NCBI GenBank assembly: GCA_031841125.1
Contig: CM063112.1
Location: 29,290,603-29,354,602, forward strand
Length of the DNA: 64,000 bases
Origin: Acanthococcus lagerstroemiae
Taxonomy: Eukaryota; Arthropoda; Insecta; Hemiptera; Eriococcidae
Direction of reading: 5' to 3'
In this document: positions 11,594 to 23,424 of the stretch, one piece after another
Layout: the number at the start of each line of letters is the position of its first letter
How positions within the stretch are numbered: the first letter of the stretch is position 1
Notes under the pieces: model-generated
Database searches by the model: none
Told to the model about the DNA's origin: nothing
Seen by the model: the letters and a program-made list of their open reading frames with translations, nothing else
Translations under genes and position numbers: made by a program

Positions 11594-12025
11594 GTGATCA
11601 AGTGGTAACGTGCCCGCTTCGCAATCCTTGCATCTCGGGTTCGAGTCCCATCAACCCTGGAAAGCTTGGGATATTCGAATACCCCCACTAACATCCTAGC
11701 GAACACAGCAACTATAGTATTAACTGAGGTAGAAACATAACGCATCCGAACAAGGCATAAGAATCGCAGGGCGTGTTACCACCAGATAAGAAAGACTGGT
11801 ACTGTGTGTGTGCATATCATAGGCAGCTTACCTAACGTCGTAAAACACTTGGTTAGTAAGCGAGCTGCGGCTGCACGCTCTTCGGCACACAGAAGGAAAC
11901 AAACGCTACAAAACTGTGGAGAAAGCAATGGCAAACTACCCCAGCTAACCTACCTAGGGGAGTCGTGCATCAGAAACCGCGACTGCCAATGTCCGGCATC
12001 GGATATAGCGACCGAAAAAGAATAA
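11594..12025 (+). mobile_element. tRNA-derived SINE with intact A- and B-box-like promoter
   Basis: The head resembles a tRNA gene: an A-box-like AGTGGTAACGTG (11601-11612) and an exact B-box motif GGTTCGAGTCC (11638-11648) about 36 bp later, typical of an internal RNA polymerase III promoter. The body (GATATTCGAATA, CGCAGGGCGTGTTACCACCA, AGCTTACCTAACGTCGTA) is shared with the inverted copy at 5836-6118, which shows it is a repeat and not an isolated tRNA gene. It does not fold as a complete tRNA because the 3' acceptor half is missing. The tail boundary is uncertain. Confidence 0.8.
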
Positions 12026-12431
12026 TTTATAGGGTTTCTGCGAAGCAAATACTCCACGGCGTTCACATTTTTTATTTTTCTGTTGAAGATGTAGCCTACC
12101 AATGAATGGCATTTAGTTTATATTGAAATCTGTCGGTTTAGTATATTGACAGAATATGCTAAACGGCAGGTGTGTTCACATTTTATTAGCATACAATGTC
12201 GTGATGTCGTTGTGATATTTGATGTATCTAAATTTAACGATATGGAGGTATTAAATTTTGAAATAAAAATGAAGAGTCTTGGTTCACTAGAAATGCCTCT
12301 TTTTTAGGGTCGGCTACGAGTAGCCGAGCCTATTGCAGTCGAAATTGTTCTTCTCATTTATTTTCCAGTATGAGTAGAATCACCGTCCAGTTCAGTGTGA
12401 CGTCATTTTGCTTGTATGAAGTTTATCAGTT
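12026..12431. other. Intergenic stretch, no gene recognised
   Basis: AT-rich DNA with a GTCGGCTACGAGTAGCCGAG inverted word near 12310-12330. A related word, GACCCTCTTCGAGTAGCGAAG, lies near 16565-16585. No gene visible. Confidence 0.35.
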
Positions 12432-12439
12432 TTCAGTAG

Positions 12440-12680
12440 CAGTGGTGGATCCAGGGGGGGGGGGGGGGGATAAAGGGGCCATAGCCCCTGCCAAAAAATT
12501 TTTTACTCGCTTTTCCACTTATTTTAGTCTTTATTTCTCCAACATTTACCCCCACCCCCAAAAGTGTAATCCTGGATCCGCTACTGTATAAAATTAAATT
12601 TAAAAAATTTTGTTTGCTCTTTTTTTCTCCAACATTTAGCCCCCCCCCTCCCCCCAAGTGTAATCCTGGCTCCGCCACTG
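12440..12680. mobile_element. hAT-like MITE (241 bp) with exact 8-bp TSD and a duplicated right end
   Basis: Ends CAGTGGTGGATCCAGG (left) and, opposite strand, CAGTGGCGGAGCCAGG (right). TSD TTCAGTAG is exact at 12432-12439 and 12681-12688. A second right-end-like sequence, CCTGGATCCGCTACTG, lies inside at 12570-12585. The terminal ~100 bp therefore seem to be duplicated in tandem. Non-coding, with a G-run near 12452-12468. Confidence 0.85.
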
Positions 12681-12735
12681 TTCAGTAGTGTTCATTAATC
12701 TGAGTTACAATGTGGTTACAATTCAGTTCAGTGAC

Positions 12736-15427
12736 CAGGGGCGGATGGGCGCTAAAATTATTACCGGGCATTTGGAGTGGTGCGGCGTCGTAAGAGTTTT
12801 ATCTGCCCCCCCCCCCCATACACACATATAAATTAAATTGACTTTTGTTATAAAATGTATAAAAAATGATAAGTAATAATGAAAATTTATTTTAAAAATG
12901 TGTCGGAAGTTAAAAAATATGGGGAAAGACTGACAGAAAGGAGGAGAGGCAGCTATCTATACTACTTTGGTTCCACAAGTCAAAAGGAAATGGACATTGA
13001 TATCGTCAGACGGGAAAACTAAAAATGAGACTGACCACCTACTAATAAATGACCTGTCAGTAGTTAAAGATGTAACAACACTGTCAAAATTTGGCTTCTC
13101 ATCAGACTACCTCATATCACGCTGTAAATTGAGCATCCCACGGAGAGTGCAGTATAAAAATTACAGGAAGGGTAAAGGGAGAGGAAGGTGGATCATCCCA
13201 GTCAGAAAGAAAGAGGATGCACGCCAGGAACTAAAATCAGTGCTACAGAAAATGAAAGTCGAGGAAAATTTCTACGACAGTATGGGCCAAGCTTTAGAAA
13301 ACACGGTTGGAGAGTTTGGAGTGACGAGGGCTAAAGAGAAAACCAGGGATAAGCTTTCAAAACAAACTCTCGAGTCAGGAAGAATAACCTTTGGAAAAAT
13401 AGAAATAAAACACCATTGGACAAAACTGAACTAACTAAAATACAAAAATTGGTGAAGAAAAATGTTAGAGAAGATATTATGATTAGGAAAAAATTCAAGA
13501 TATTTTGGAAGAAAGCTGGTCCACTAAAAAAGTTAGGCTCGAACTCGGTGGCAGGAGAGACGTTATGCTGAAGCTAAAAGATCAGACAGGAAAAGTAACT
13601 CAAAATTAAGAAGAAATTGTAGAGGCAGCAACAAGTTTTTAAGAGAGCAAAAACTGGAGGGTGAAAGGAGGAAGGAATCCCGGAAATAATGGAAAGAGAA
13701 GTGGAAGAATACGTACTAAACTGACTGAAAAATAGCCCCAGGACCGGATGGAATTACGAACGAAATTCTGAAAAGGTTTGGCGATCAGAGAGTGACACAC
13801 TTGGCTAAAATATTTAACAAAATTCTAATTATGAAAATATGTCCAAAACAGTGGAACTTGGCCGAAATAATATTATTATTCAAAAAAAGGGGGAGAGGAA
13901 CTCATTGAAAATTACAGGCCAATATGCTTAACATCGAACATCTGTAAAGTATTATGGCAGTCTTAAAAAGACGTATGTATAACAATTTGGATTCAAATCA
14001 TCAGGGGAATGAACAGGCGGGATTTAGAAAAGGCTTCTCAACTGTAGAGAATATTTTCGTCGTGAACCAAATTATCGAAAAAACACATGAATATGATGTG
14101 GAAATTGAAATGCTTTACATAGGGGCCTTCATAAGGCATTTGATTCAGTGGATCATAAATATATGCTAAAAGCACTGGAAAATAAGGGAATTGAAAGTGG
14201 GTTTATTAAAGTCATACAGAATTGCTATGCAAATTCGAGTGCAAGAGTCAGCCTTAAAAGCGAAGGGAGGGAATTCAAAATTGGGAGGAGGGTTTGATGA
14301 GGGGATACCTTGTCGCCAAACCTCTTCAACTGCATTCTGGAAGAAGTATTTCGTAATCTGAAGTGGAAAAGAAGGGAACTAAAAATAATTGAAGAATTTC
14401 TAAGTAATTTAAGGTACGCAAACGATATTATCTTATTTGCAGAAAATAGTAAGGAGTTGAAGAAAATGGCAGAAGACCTATCAAGGGAATGCAAAAAAGT
14501 TAGCCTCAAGCTGAATGGTAGCAAATCAAAAATAATCGGAAAAGGGGAAAGGAAAAATCTGATAATCGATGGGCAAAAGATAGAAGAGGTAACAGAAATC
14601 GAATATCTATGGGACAGATTATTAGTTTTGAAAAATGAGATAACAAAGAAATTCTGAGGCGTATTAAAAAAGGGGTGGAACAACTTCTGGGCATTAAAAT
14701 CTATTTTTGTTGGAATTTCAACACCGCCCTCAAAATGGAAATAATACTAAATAGCTCAACGGTATCAGCCCTCAAGTATGGAGCGCAAACCTGGTCCCTT
14801 ACAAGAATGCAAATGGTGATGCTACAAATTACGTTCAGATCTATATTGAGGAAACTTCTAGGACTGCGATGGGTAGACAAAATCTCAAATGCAAAACTAT
14901 ACGAAATGGTTGGAGACGAGGATATAGGATATAATGTCAAACAATTAAAGTGGAAATATGTGGGGCATCTGGCGAGGGTGGGTAGCAACAGATGGGGAGT
15001 AGAAGTACTCAATTGGATACGCTGCAAAGGAAAAGAAAGATAGGTAGGCCAGTAACTAGATAGAGAGATGAACCCGTCAGAGAACTGGGGCCCCGGGAGG
15101 CAAAGATTAGCGCAGGATAAAAGAAAATGGAAAAGCTACGTGGAAGCGTATGCCCAAAAATGGGCGGAGGTACTCACACACACGTTTGGTTGACAATCGG
15201 CGCAAAATGTACCTGCCCATTTAAATTTTTCAGTTACTTTATTTCTCTTTAAATTGATCAGCGCCGTCCCACGTTTTTCGCCTGTCGTCGCAATATACGC
15301 TTATTTTATTTTTGTATTTTATAAACACATAATACTTTTTTTTTCTTCAACCTACCGGCGCCGCAGCGTCAACATAGCGGTGGCGCACCGGGATTTCCCG
15401 AATTGCTCTATGGCCCATCCGCCCCTG
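12736..15427. mobile_element. 2.7-kb hAT-like TIR element that contains a dead RTE-like retrotransposon
   Basis: Perfect 15-bp inverted ends CAGGGGCGGATGGGC (12736-12750 and the complement at 15413-15427) are bracketed by an exact 8-bp TSD TCAGTGAC (12728-12735 and 15428-15435). Subterminal GC-rich words (GGTGCGGCGTCG left; GGCGCCGCAGCGTC right) support the pairing. No hAT transposase is visible. Nearly the whole interior is a reverse-transcriptase relic, most simply a later non-LTR insertion into a short MITE. Alternatively the RT relic was carried during transposition. Confidence 0.8.
12920..15195 (+). pseudogene. Degenerate RTE-like non-LTR retrotransposon (endonuclease end, RT, C-terminal region)
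   Basis: Order and motifs fit an RTE-type endonuclease-reverse transcriptase truncated at its 5' end. Frame 12967-13434 carries the end of the endonuclease (KRKWTLISSDGKTKNETDHL), with the catalytic SDH signature changed to SDY. RT fingers follow near 13735-13930 (SPGPDGITNEILK, then ELIENYRPICL). Then come NEQAGFRKGFSTVENI near 14000 and KAFDSVDHK near 14130, reached by a frameshift. 14310-14657 carries SPNLFNCILEE and LRYANDIILFAEN, so the catalytic YADD is YAND. 14675-15190 carries the C-terminal KYGAQTWSLT and KWKYVGHLARVGSNRWG, ending in WKSYVEAYAQKWAEV. Several frameshifts and stops separate these. It cannot make an active enzyme. Confidence 0.9.
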
Positions 15428-15435
15428 TCAGTGAC

Positions 15436-17350
15436 GTTTCATTTTCAAAGGGTATGAAATCAATTAATTGAAAATAATAAAAGTAATTATAAGCAACAAT
15501 TTCGATTTTATTAGGGTCAGTAATGAGCCTCTTGCAATCACTTTTTTTTCTCTACCTATTTTTTTCGTTTTCAGTTGTGCTCATTGATCTTGATTTTCAA
15601 TACTGTGCGAGTCATTTTCCATAAAGCCAAAGAGATAAAATAATGATAATATTGATATTTCGGATTTTACTTATGATTGGAGTATTGTGAGTTTCGTACT
15701 TTTCTACAAAAGAAACTATTTCCTCAAGAAAGGTGAAGAAATCAACTAGATTTAGGACAGGTAAGTAAGTGTATTTTGTTTGTTAATGTGAAATGGGTTC
15801 TCAGTTGGCACTTTGTAGTGTAGAATTTCTTTGAATCGAACGCAGTACATACAACGTACTGTGGTACTCTTATTAGTAAATTTTCCAAGGAATAATGCGA
15901 TGTGAATTACATTTTATGTCTCATAAATATGGTAAAAGTATTACTGGTAATTTTACCGACTTTTCGAAGAATGGTATTGTGTTTCAGGTTTCGAAGGATG
16001 AAGCCTAGCGTTATGGTTGTCTTCATTGGACGAGGAAACAACGGCGCTATACCTTCTATGGCGATGATGGGAATGTATGATGAGACAAATGAACAATTAA
16101 GTGAATCGAAATCAAATTTTGTAGCCTACTGTTGAATTCTTGAATATAGGGAAGATATTCATCCTGAAGATATATGTGTATAAGTTGCACTAGATTGTTT
16201 TTCTGTTTTTTGATCAATGATCATTCTATGTCAATACTGAAGTACGTAGGTAGTTATGACGAACGTATTTACTTTCAATAATATTCTCAAAACTGGTAGC
16301 CAGTTAACAAGTTTTGATAGTATTGGTGATAATCTTAATTATGCGCATCGGAGAGTTTTTCCTGGAAGGGGGAAGGGGATGCCTATTCAAATTATAAACT
16401 TTATTTGAATCGAAATAAAATTCCTTCCTTGTCTTTGGCGTATGAAGAATTACAATTTCTTGAATTGTTTGGAATTGATTGAAGAAACCTTCCTGTTAAT
16501 AGAGTGATAAGTGATAGAACTGCGCGACTGCAGTCTGCAGCTTTACAATTCGAAGGTGTTGCCGACCCTCTTCGAGTAGCGAAGTTACATTTTTTTTCTT
16601 TTTTTTTTTAGGGTTTTGGAGAAGCAATATCACTTTTCGTTTCAGTTATACTCTTAGTGTGTAGTAGTTTTCTAACTCTTTTGATTATTTTACAGATGTG
16701 TTATGAGTAGAGACCGGATTCGCTGGTATTTGTCAAATCATTTCCCGAAGGGCAGGAGACATAAGCACCAAAAACGAGTCTGGGAAAATGGAATAAATGC
16801 CAAAAACGAGTATAAATGCCAAATAACGCCGAAAAGTGCTAAAAATGCAAAAGAAAAGAAGGAGCAAGGAAAAAAATTTTTTAATTCCAAATTGTCGGGG
16901 TAGGTTGCCTGCTTACCAGATGGAAGGGGGGGGGGGGGGCAATTGCAAAAGAGACACCATGTAATCATGTAATTTACACCTTCTATGTTTAAGGAGGAAC
17001 AAAAATAATTTTTTTTTTCAAATTTATATAATCGCCCTTCAAAAAAACTTACATATTGGTATAAGAAGCGTGCGAAAATTCATTGAACCAAAATTACAAG
17101 GACAGGAAGGAAACAACCAAAGTAATTTTATTTTATTTCATTTACGTCATGTTGCAGAAACGGGAGAGCATATTCATGTCTAGAATTTAACTTTGCTCCG
17201 CCGACGTAGCAACATTCTACAGCCATGTTGTTGCTGCGCAACTGCACACTGCAGTCTGCAGCCTTGTTGCTAATTCCATGGGAATTTTTAATACTGAGAA
17301 TGGTTGGAAGAAGTACGATACATAGGCTCGCGTATGCATGGCCCTGCACA
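15436..17350. other. Intergenic stretch with one weak exon candidate
   Basis: Mostly AT-rich. A plus frame ending at 16135 is preceded by an acceptor-like GTGTTTCAG (about 15981-15989). It includes MKPSVMVVFIGRGNNG and then a short tail before a stop, with no recognised domain. Poly-T and G-run tracts occur near 16588-16609 and 16927-16939. Nothing else stands out. Confidence 0.25.
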
Positions 17351-17351
17351 A

Positions 17352-17391
17352 TCAGTCAGTCATTCAGCCAGTCAGCCAGTCAGTCAGAAAC
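17352..17391. repeat. (CAGT)n microsatellite
   Basis: About nine imperfect repeats of CAGT/CAGC (CAGTCAGTCATTCAGCCAGT) in a row. A simple-sequence repeat with no coding meaning. Confidence 0.75.
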
Positions 17392-18055
17392 GTAACGCGC
17401 AAAATGTAACGTTGTTTCCTTTTGGGTGCCGAAGTAAAGACATGGAGATGTCAGTAAGACAATTACCTAGGGTACGGTTTGAGGGAACCAATTCTTTGAA
17501 AAATTGATTTTCAATTTTACTGTCACTATTGTACGTGCGGTGACCCTCTCCTCTCAAATTTACATTGTTATATAAATCGTACTACCTGGCTACTTTCTGT
17601 GTAGCACGGTGCGAGGGTCTAACGAACATCTTTTGTCTCCTGCATTCCTGCACTTTTTTTCTGTAGTTACCACAACTGCCCTCTACTAGTACCTACTAGT
17701 ACCATTTTTCTATCTATCTCCTGTCGCGAGAAGAAAAATACGTGCGACACGTAGTGTAACATTGTACATGCTTTCGTACCCTAATAAAAAAAATTTCCAT
17801 GGAAATTTCTATTAATAACACGGCTGCAGACTGTAAATGTCAACCACTGAATTCGTGTCGAGGGAGCGTGCTGGGAGAAGCGTGCCGGGGGAGCGTTACG
17901 GTTTTCGCTCAAGTATACCCAGTAGTAAAAGCATATAAAATGCCAAAACCTCAACGTCTCTGAGGTAATGCTCGAAAGGGCACTAGCTTCGTGTCGTGGG
18001 GAGCGTATCCCCTGCTGGAAGAAATAAATTTCCATGATTCAGCTAGTGACATTGA
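17392..18055. other. Intergenic stretch, no gene recognised
   Basis: Slightly mixed composition. No open frame with a recognisable domain and no repeat pair found by eye. Confidence 0.35.
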
Positions 18056-18059
18056 AAAA

Positions 18060-18300
18060 TAAGTCTTTCGCTTTCAACTTTTAGAATTTAATAAAATGTT
18101 TCACTTTTTCAAATTTCAATCTCAAGGTCAAACAGAGATGAACCTAGTAAAAACAGAAGAGTCATTGAAATTCGACATTCGAAATGTCTTCCACATTTCA
18201 GCTTTGTTCCAAGCTTTCAGATAACGTTCGATACTCAGCTTGAAACCTTCGGCTTTTGACTGACCAGTCTCTGACAGGAGCTCAGAGTACTCCATTTTCA
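18060..18300 (-). mobile_element. Fragment of the composite repeat family (B module)
   Basis: On the minus strand this matches the B module of 24444-25617 and 28113-28985: GAAACGAAATTT, GGAGTACTCTGAGCTCCTGT, GTCAGTCAAAAGCCGAAGG, GTTGCTACC-type variants and GGTCAAACAGAGA. Only the junction of module A with B is present here. Neither terminal module is complete. Confidence 0.65.
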
Positions 18301-20090
18301 GAAACGAAATTTGACTGTTAGTAAATATTATAGCAGCGTAGTATCAAGTTTTTTTTTTTTTTAAATACATAAATCATGGTTTCCAACGCGCGTCGGATGC
18401 GACAATTTTTTTTTTTTAATTAACGTTTTTGTGACCGCAGGCCATGAAAAATTATAGAACAAGGTGCTCATTTCCAGTGACTGGTAAAAAAGTTGACTGA
18501 ATTCGCGACTGCCGTACCCAAGAGACATCCACAGACGATTTTGTGTGGCTGCCAGAAATAAATTCATTTATGTTAATTTACCGGCCCGGGAATGGTTAAA
18601 ACCACTTCAAGGTAGGCCGAATAGTTCATTTCATAAATTGGGAGTGCGATGTATCACAGCTTAGCCGATGAACGGATAAGCAATTCGTTAACATTATACA
18701 AGAGATTCAAATGCTTTTTTCCATTGTTACTGTGTATCTTTTTGTAATTCATGTTTTGGATAGCTTCGAATTGTTTGCACATTAATTTGAAGCATAAAAA
18801 AAATGGGACGTCCTATTCAGTGCTCAATTTCAGCAGTTTTAGATTTGACTTAGCCCTTTTTCATCTGGCTGAGGCCTGTGAATTTCCAATCTGGCTCCCA
18901 ACTCTTAGCTAGCTCCTTTTTCCTTTAAATTTAGTATTATAAATTGAATTTAATAAATAGTTTTAAAATTCAAGGGACTGTAAGGTTCTGAAATCGGGAA
19001 AATAGCTAACTTTCTGTAAGAATTTGATTGCAAACTTTCACTGATGGGAGAAGTTTTTGGAAGCAACAACAGATAGTTCAACGAAAATGTAATAAAAACT
19101 TACAAAACTAATTATTGTCCGTCTTCAATGTTGAAGGAGCTACATGAGTTTGAAAATTTGAGTCATAAAATTCGAGCCATCATTTTAGTCATAATTTTAG
19201 TCTTTTCTGATGACAAAAAATCAATGGCATGTACAGTTTTGTTTTTTTTCAAAATTATTATTCATAATGTTTGAAATAAGCAAACAATAGACGATGAACG
19301 TCAGTATAAGCCCGCGGAGTGTATTCAACAAGAACAAAAAAAGAAAGTACCAAAAATACGGGAAAGTTGAAACGACTGGTTTTAAGCACAGCTCATCATC
19401 AAGTCACAATATATAAACATGAGATAATTTCTCTCGATGAATTTTCAAACTTCAGAATTTTGCCACGATTTCGAATGAATTTTCCAATTTTGAAACTGAA
19501 TCTGGTAGATGACTGCTGCTTTAGAAGTAGTAATTATAAAAAAAGGGGCTGTACTTTGAAAATGCAACGAAAACTGTGAAGGCCATTGGTTGCCTATCAA
19601 CAGTTTTGAAGGGGCTATCGAGGTCTAAATTTATGTGATTATGTTTTTGCTAAAATCTTATGACTCAAATTTTCAAACTTCTGTAGCTCCTTTAATACCA
19701 AGGATAGGCAATCACTAGTTACTGTAAGTTTTTTGTTGTATTTTCGCTGTACCATCCACTGCTACCTTTGAAACATTTTCTAAATTAAAATTCGCGATCA
19801 TATTCTCACGGAAGAATTGTAATTTCTCCAAATTTGTACTCTTGCAGGATCTTTTATTTTGAGAACATGCAATATGTACACGCGAAATTTTTTGTTCCTC
19901 TCAAGTACAACACTCTTTCAGTTTGCGTGGAAACCGGAACACCCTCTATTACTCTGAACGACTTTATGGAGTATTCATATAAAAATATTGTCTCGTCACA
20001 AAATTAATATTTTTCTTTCGAAATTTTTAAAGGAGGAACAATTGGTAAACATGTCCACCAAATATTTCAATTATGTATAAGCACTGGCGT
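18301..20090. other. Intergenic stretch, no gene recognised
   Basis: AT-rich with poly-T tracts at 18350-18362 and 18406-18418. The word GAAGGAGCTACATGAGTTTG (about 19133-19152) is partly mirrored by CAAACTTCTGTAGCTCC (about 19674-19690). The 19130-19690 interval may therefore be a decayed inverted-repeat element. No gene. Confidence 0.35.
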
Positions 20091-20091
20091 A

Positions 20092-20875
20092 GCTAAAGAG
20101 GGGGCAGCCCCCCCCTAATGAAACTTCGAAGGCGGCATCCTTCGACACACAACCATTCAGTCGGTATTCGGGACCATGAGTTGGTAAAACAAGAAAATCA
20201 TTAATTCGTTTACTTTTTTTTTTTTTTTGTTAAATATTAAACCATTTTTACAGCATTGAGTCGGCATTTGGTATTTTGAATGCCCGTTGGCAAAATGTGA
20301 AAATGGTTTTTTTTGGCTGGAATGAAAAATTTTGTAATTTGTATCATTGAGTTGACATTATCAACATCAGTCGACCAAAAGCTAAATGTAAGAAATGTGC
20401 TGAGCCTTTTTTTTTGTATCATGGTGTTTTTTTGTTTTTTTTTTTGCTGATGCGGAAAATTTTTGTATTAGGTATTGAGTCCACCCTGTCAACATCAGTC
20501 GGCCAGTAAGTCAAACGCAAAAAAGTGTGGCAAACCATTTTTTCTGCTTGAATGATTTTGTGATTTGTACTATCAGTAAGTTAAAATTTTATAACATGTA
20601 AAAAAGAACGGATTTCTCTCTTCTTTTTTTTTTTTTTTATTTCTGCTTATGTGGAAAAATTTTCATCAGTGAGTTGGCGTATCAACATCAGCCAGTCAAA
20701 CGTAAAAAAATGGGTCAGCATGTTTTTTTTTGTTGCTTGGATGAAAAATTGTTGTATTATGGACTTGCGGTTTCGTTGGGAAAATCGTGTCACTTTTTGG
20801 AGCTTGAATGAAAAAGTTTTGTCATTTGTATCATTAAGTCAGCATATCGCGTTAATCAATATTAGTCCCCCCCCC
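20092..20875. repeat. Tandem-like array of ~90-110 bp units, copy 1
   Basis: Units recur containing ATTGAGTCGGCAT, then CAACATCAGTCGGCCA, then a T-run, then TTGAATGAAAAATTTTGTAA and TTTGTATCAT. At least five decayed units are visible. The array starts beside CACTGGCGTAGCTAAAGAGG and ends beside a C-run and CCATAGCCAATTCCAG. It may therefore be the core of a TIR element with poorly matching ends. The same units reappear at 23425-23960. Confidence 0.7.
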
Positions 20876-21195
20876 CCGTCCATAGCCAATTCCAGCCGCT
20901 CATCCATTGTTTTTTTTTTCAATTAAACATTTTTCAAGTATTATTTCTCTATTAATGACAAATCACGCACGCTTAATTTTGCCAGGGAGTGGGCATAGCT
21001 CTTGCATGCTCCACAGGAGGCTAATGTTGAGTGACACTGGAGGTTTTTCAATGACAAACAAAACAAAAATAAAAAAAAGGAAAAAGGCGATCACCATCAA
21101 CGAATTGGGGGGAGGGTTCTTGGCCGGCCTTGATCAAATTTCTGATACCATGGTAAGATGTTCCACCAAGTTTGAAATTTAAAATAAAAAATTGT
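20876..21195. other. Short unassigned stretch
   Basis: Contains overlapping plus-strand open frames (20651-20926, 20907-21182) whose translations are low in complexity. No gene supported. Confidence 0.3.
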
Positions 21196-21199
21196 TCAG

Positions 21200-21380
21200 A
21201 AAATTGTTAAGATAGGAGTTTTATTAATAGCTGATATCGAAGAATGCCCATCGATATTTGAATCTAGTTCTAATCTAGATCACGAAATTCGGATTTCGGA
21301 CTTTGAAAGGGGAAAAATTAATTGGATTTAGAAAACTAAAGAATGTTCCGAAATTCGATTCTTTGAGTTGCTGACATCGA
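21200..21380. repeat. Fragment of a dispersed ~120-bp repeat
   Basis: Words such as GCTGATATCGAAGAAT, GATTTCGGACTTTGAAAG and GAGTTGCTGACATCGAATAA resemble the tandem units at 29455-29830 (for example GGTTGCTGAAATCGAAAATT). Probably a diverged copy of the same repeat. Confidence 0.4.
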
Positions 21381-21613
21381 ATAATTTGTAGGATTCTTGT
21401 TTCAATCTTATGTAAAAATGTTTTTTTTCTCTCTACTTTGCTTGCATGAAAAGTGTGGACGTTCACGAGAAAAGTGAAAAAATTGACTTTGAGATTATGA
21501 CTGATTCTAATAGGAAAACTTGTGTACTTCCTTGTGGTTTTTGTCACAACGCTGTATGTAGCTTCGTTCTCGCGTGAGATCGAAAAAAGTGTCTTTAGAA
21601 AAAAGTACATAGA

Positions 21614-21871
21614 CAGTGGCGGATCGGGAGGGGGGAGAGTCGAGCCCCCTCCCCCCTCGGACCGAAGAAGAAACAAAAACATTGCGAAAGTACATTCATA
21701 TAAAAATGTAGTGAACGAGTACACCTGCAGTGCTGTAGTCCAGTGTAGACTTCAAAATATATCAAGAATCAATTGAGAAATAATGACGACTACCGAAAAT
21801 AAAATGAAAATACAAAAAGCAAATTTTATTTTCAAAACACCATCCTTGGAAAATTTCTAGATCCGCCACGG
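21614..21871. mobile_element. hAT-like MITE (258 bp)
   Basis: Left end CAGTGGCGGATCGGGAGG, right end (opposite strand) CCGTGGCGGATCTAG. Flanks TACATAGA (21606-21613) and GACATAGA (21872-21879) agree at 7 of 8. G-run and C-run halves face each other near the left end (about 21630 and 21648). Non-coding. Confidence 0.75.
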
Positions 21872-21879
21872 GACATAGA

Positions 21880-23420
21880 TGTCAAGTCCAGTGTTACCAG
21901 ATCACAAATTCTTTTGGCGCTATATTTCTTTCAAATAATGCTAAAGAACAGCGCTGAATTTCTTCTGAAGGGAGTTAAAAAATTAGACTCTCTTTAAATG
22001 ATGGAAAATGACAAAGTGGATCGGAATTCTGAAATTACATTTATTATCAGGGATGGGATTTTTATGTTTTTACATATTGTTTTCGGTTGATTGCCGGAAG
22101 GAATATTTACAATATCTTTGCGAATCATAAAATTCCGAGTAAAATAAGCCCAATTTGTATGAGCATATTTTTACATATTTTTTGTAAAACGCAAAAACTT
22201 ACATATTTATGGTGTTTTTACCCGGTTTTCGACATATTTTGAGCATATTTCACCCGGTTTTTCATTTTTCACGACATTTTTCGCAAAATACTCGAAAATC
22301 CACATTTCAAAGACAAAAAAAAAATTGAAAAATTGACTTTTTGCGGAAATCTGCTCCTGGGAGAAAAAAAATCGGTATTTTTTCTGTGATTTTTTATTCG
22401 CAATTATTCCTCTAGATGGCGACTGTGAAAAATTATACACTTTGCGTACAATTTAGGAGTGTTCTTCCAAAATGACCTACCTGCATTTTTATCGTTTTCA
22501 AGTTAGAGGTGCCATCTGGTGGTGAAAGTGGGAGACTATGGAACTAACTTCATTCCAAATATGTTTTAAATATTTGTTGTTGTTGTTGTTTTTTTTACGT
22601 TTTTCGAATAAATGAATGAAGTTTTCGTTTTTGTTTTGTCGCATTATTGTTTTCCTTCAAAACCCCTGAATTTTGATACCCATATTGCCCCCCTTTTATC
22701 GAACATACGTATTTTGGCATATTGTCGGATGTTTAGGAATATTTTTGACATATTTCAGATCGCGAAAAACATAAATTGTGCGCATATAACACGATTTTTA
22801 TGACATAAAAATTTCACCCCTATATACTAGGAATGATTTTTTGGCGCTAAAATTTTAGAATCACAAGCCCAATATGGTATAAAGGAGGTCATAATATTTT
22901 ATGGCACTGAAATTTCGGAGTCAGCAATCAATTTATAATTTATAGGGAGTCCCTCAAAGAATGCGCAAGTCGTGAGTTTCGTTTCGTTCATTTTGTTCAT
23001 TAGTGTTTGTTCCCGATGTTTTTATACTTTCATATAAATAAACTGAAATGTTCGTATAAAAGGTACTTACATGGATGTCGATTATGTTCTATACTTTTTC
23101 ACATGGGTTCTGAGATATCAAGATGATTAATTTTAACGCGGCTACCCGTTTTTGATGGTGCCTGATCCATTCCAGCTATTCCCGTTTCATTCCAGCTCTT
23201 CATTGTTCCCAAAATTTGCATTTTCACTTTGGAAAACTTCGAACCTCATTTCCGTAAAATGAGCTTTTTGAGTACTCAACGTTTGAATTTCTCTTCTCTG
23301 TCGAGTTTTTCACCTAGCAGATTCGACAAGGGCTTGTTGGAAAGGTAATTCTCACTAGTTTATTGTACTGTGCTAAACTCCATACCGACAACTGTGTCCC
23401 TTTTCTCGTGGACGTCCACA
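21880..23420. other. Unassigned stretch with ACATATTT-rich patch
   Basis: 22060-22310 is enriched in TTTACATATT and GAGCATATTT words. A short (GTT)n run sits near 22576-22589. 22480-22800 has T-rich frames without domains. No gene recognised. Confidence 0.35.
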
Positions 23421-23424
23421 AATT

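Noticed and set aside
11594..11660. Functional tRNA gene
   Set aside because: A and B boxes are present, but there is no closing acceptor stem, and the sequence continues into a body shared with another copy, so a SINE is the better explanation.
11548..11745. Minus-strand frame over the SINE head (ARMLVGVFEYPKLSRVDGTR)
   Set aside because: It is the antisense of the tRNA-like promoter region; the VDGTRTRD peptide is what a B box gives when read in reverse.
21275..21724. 149-codon minus-strand frame
   Set aside because: It crosses into the hAT-like MITE at 21614 and reads a C-run as Gly/Pro; no domain is recognisable.
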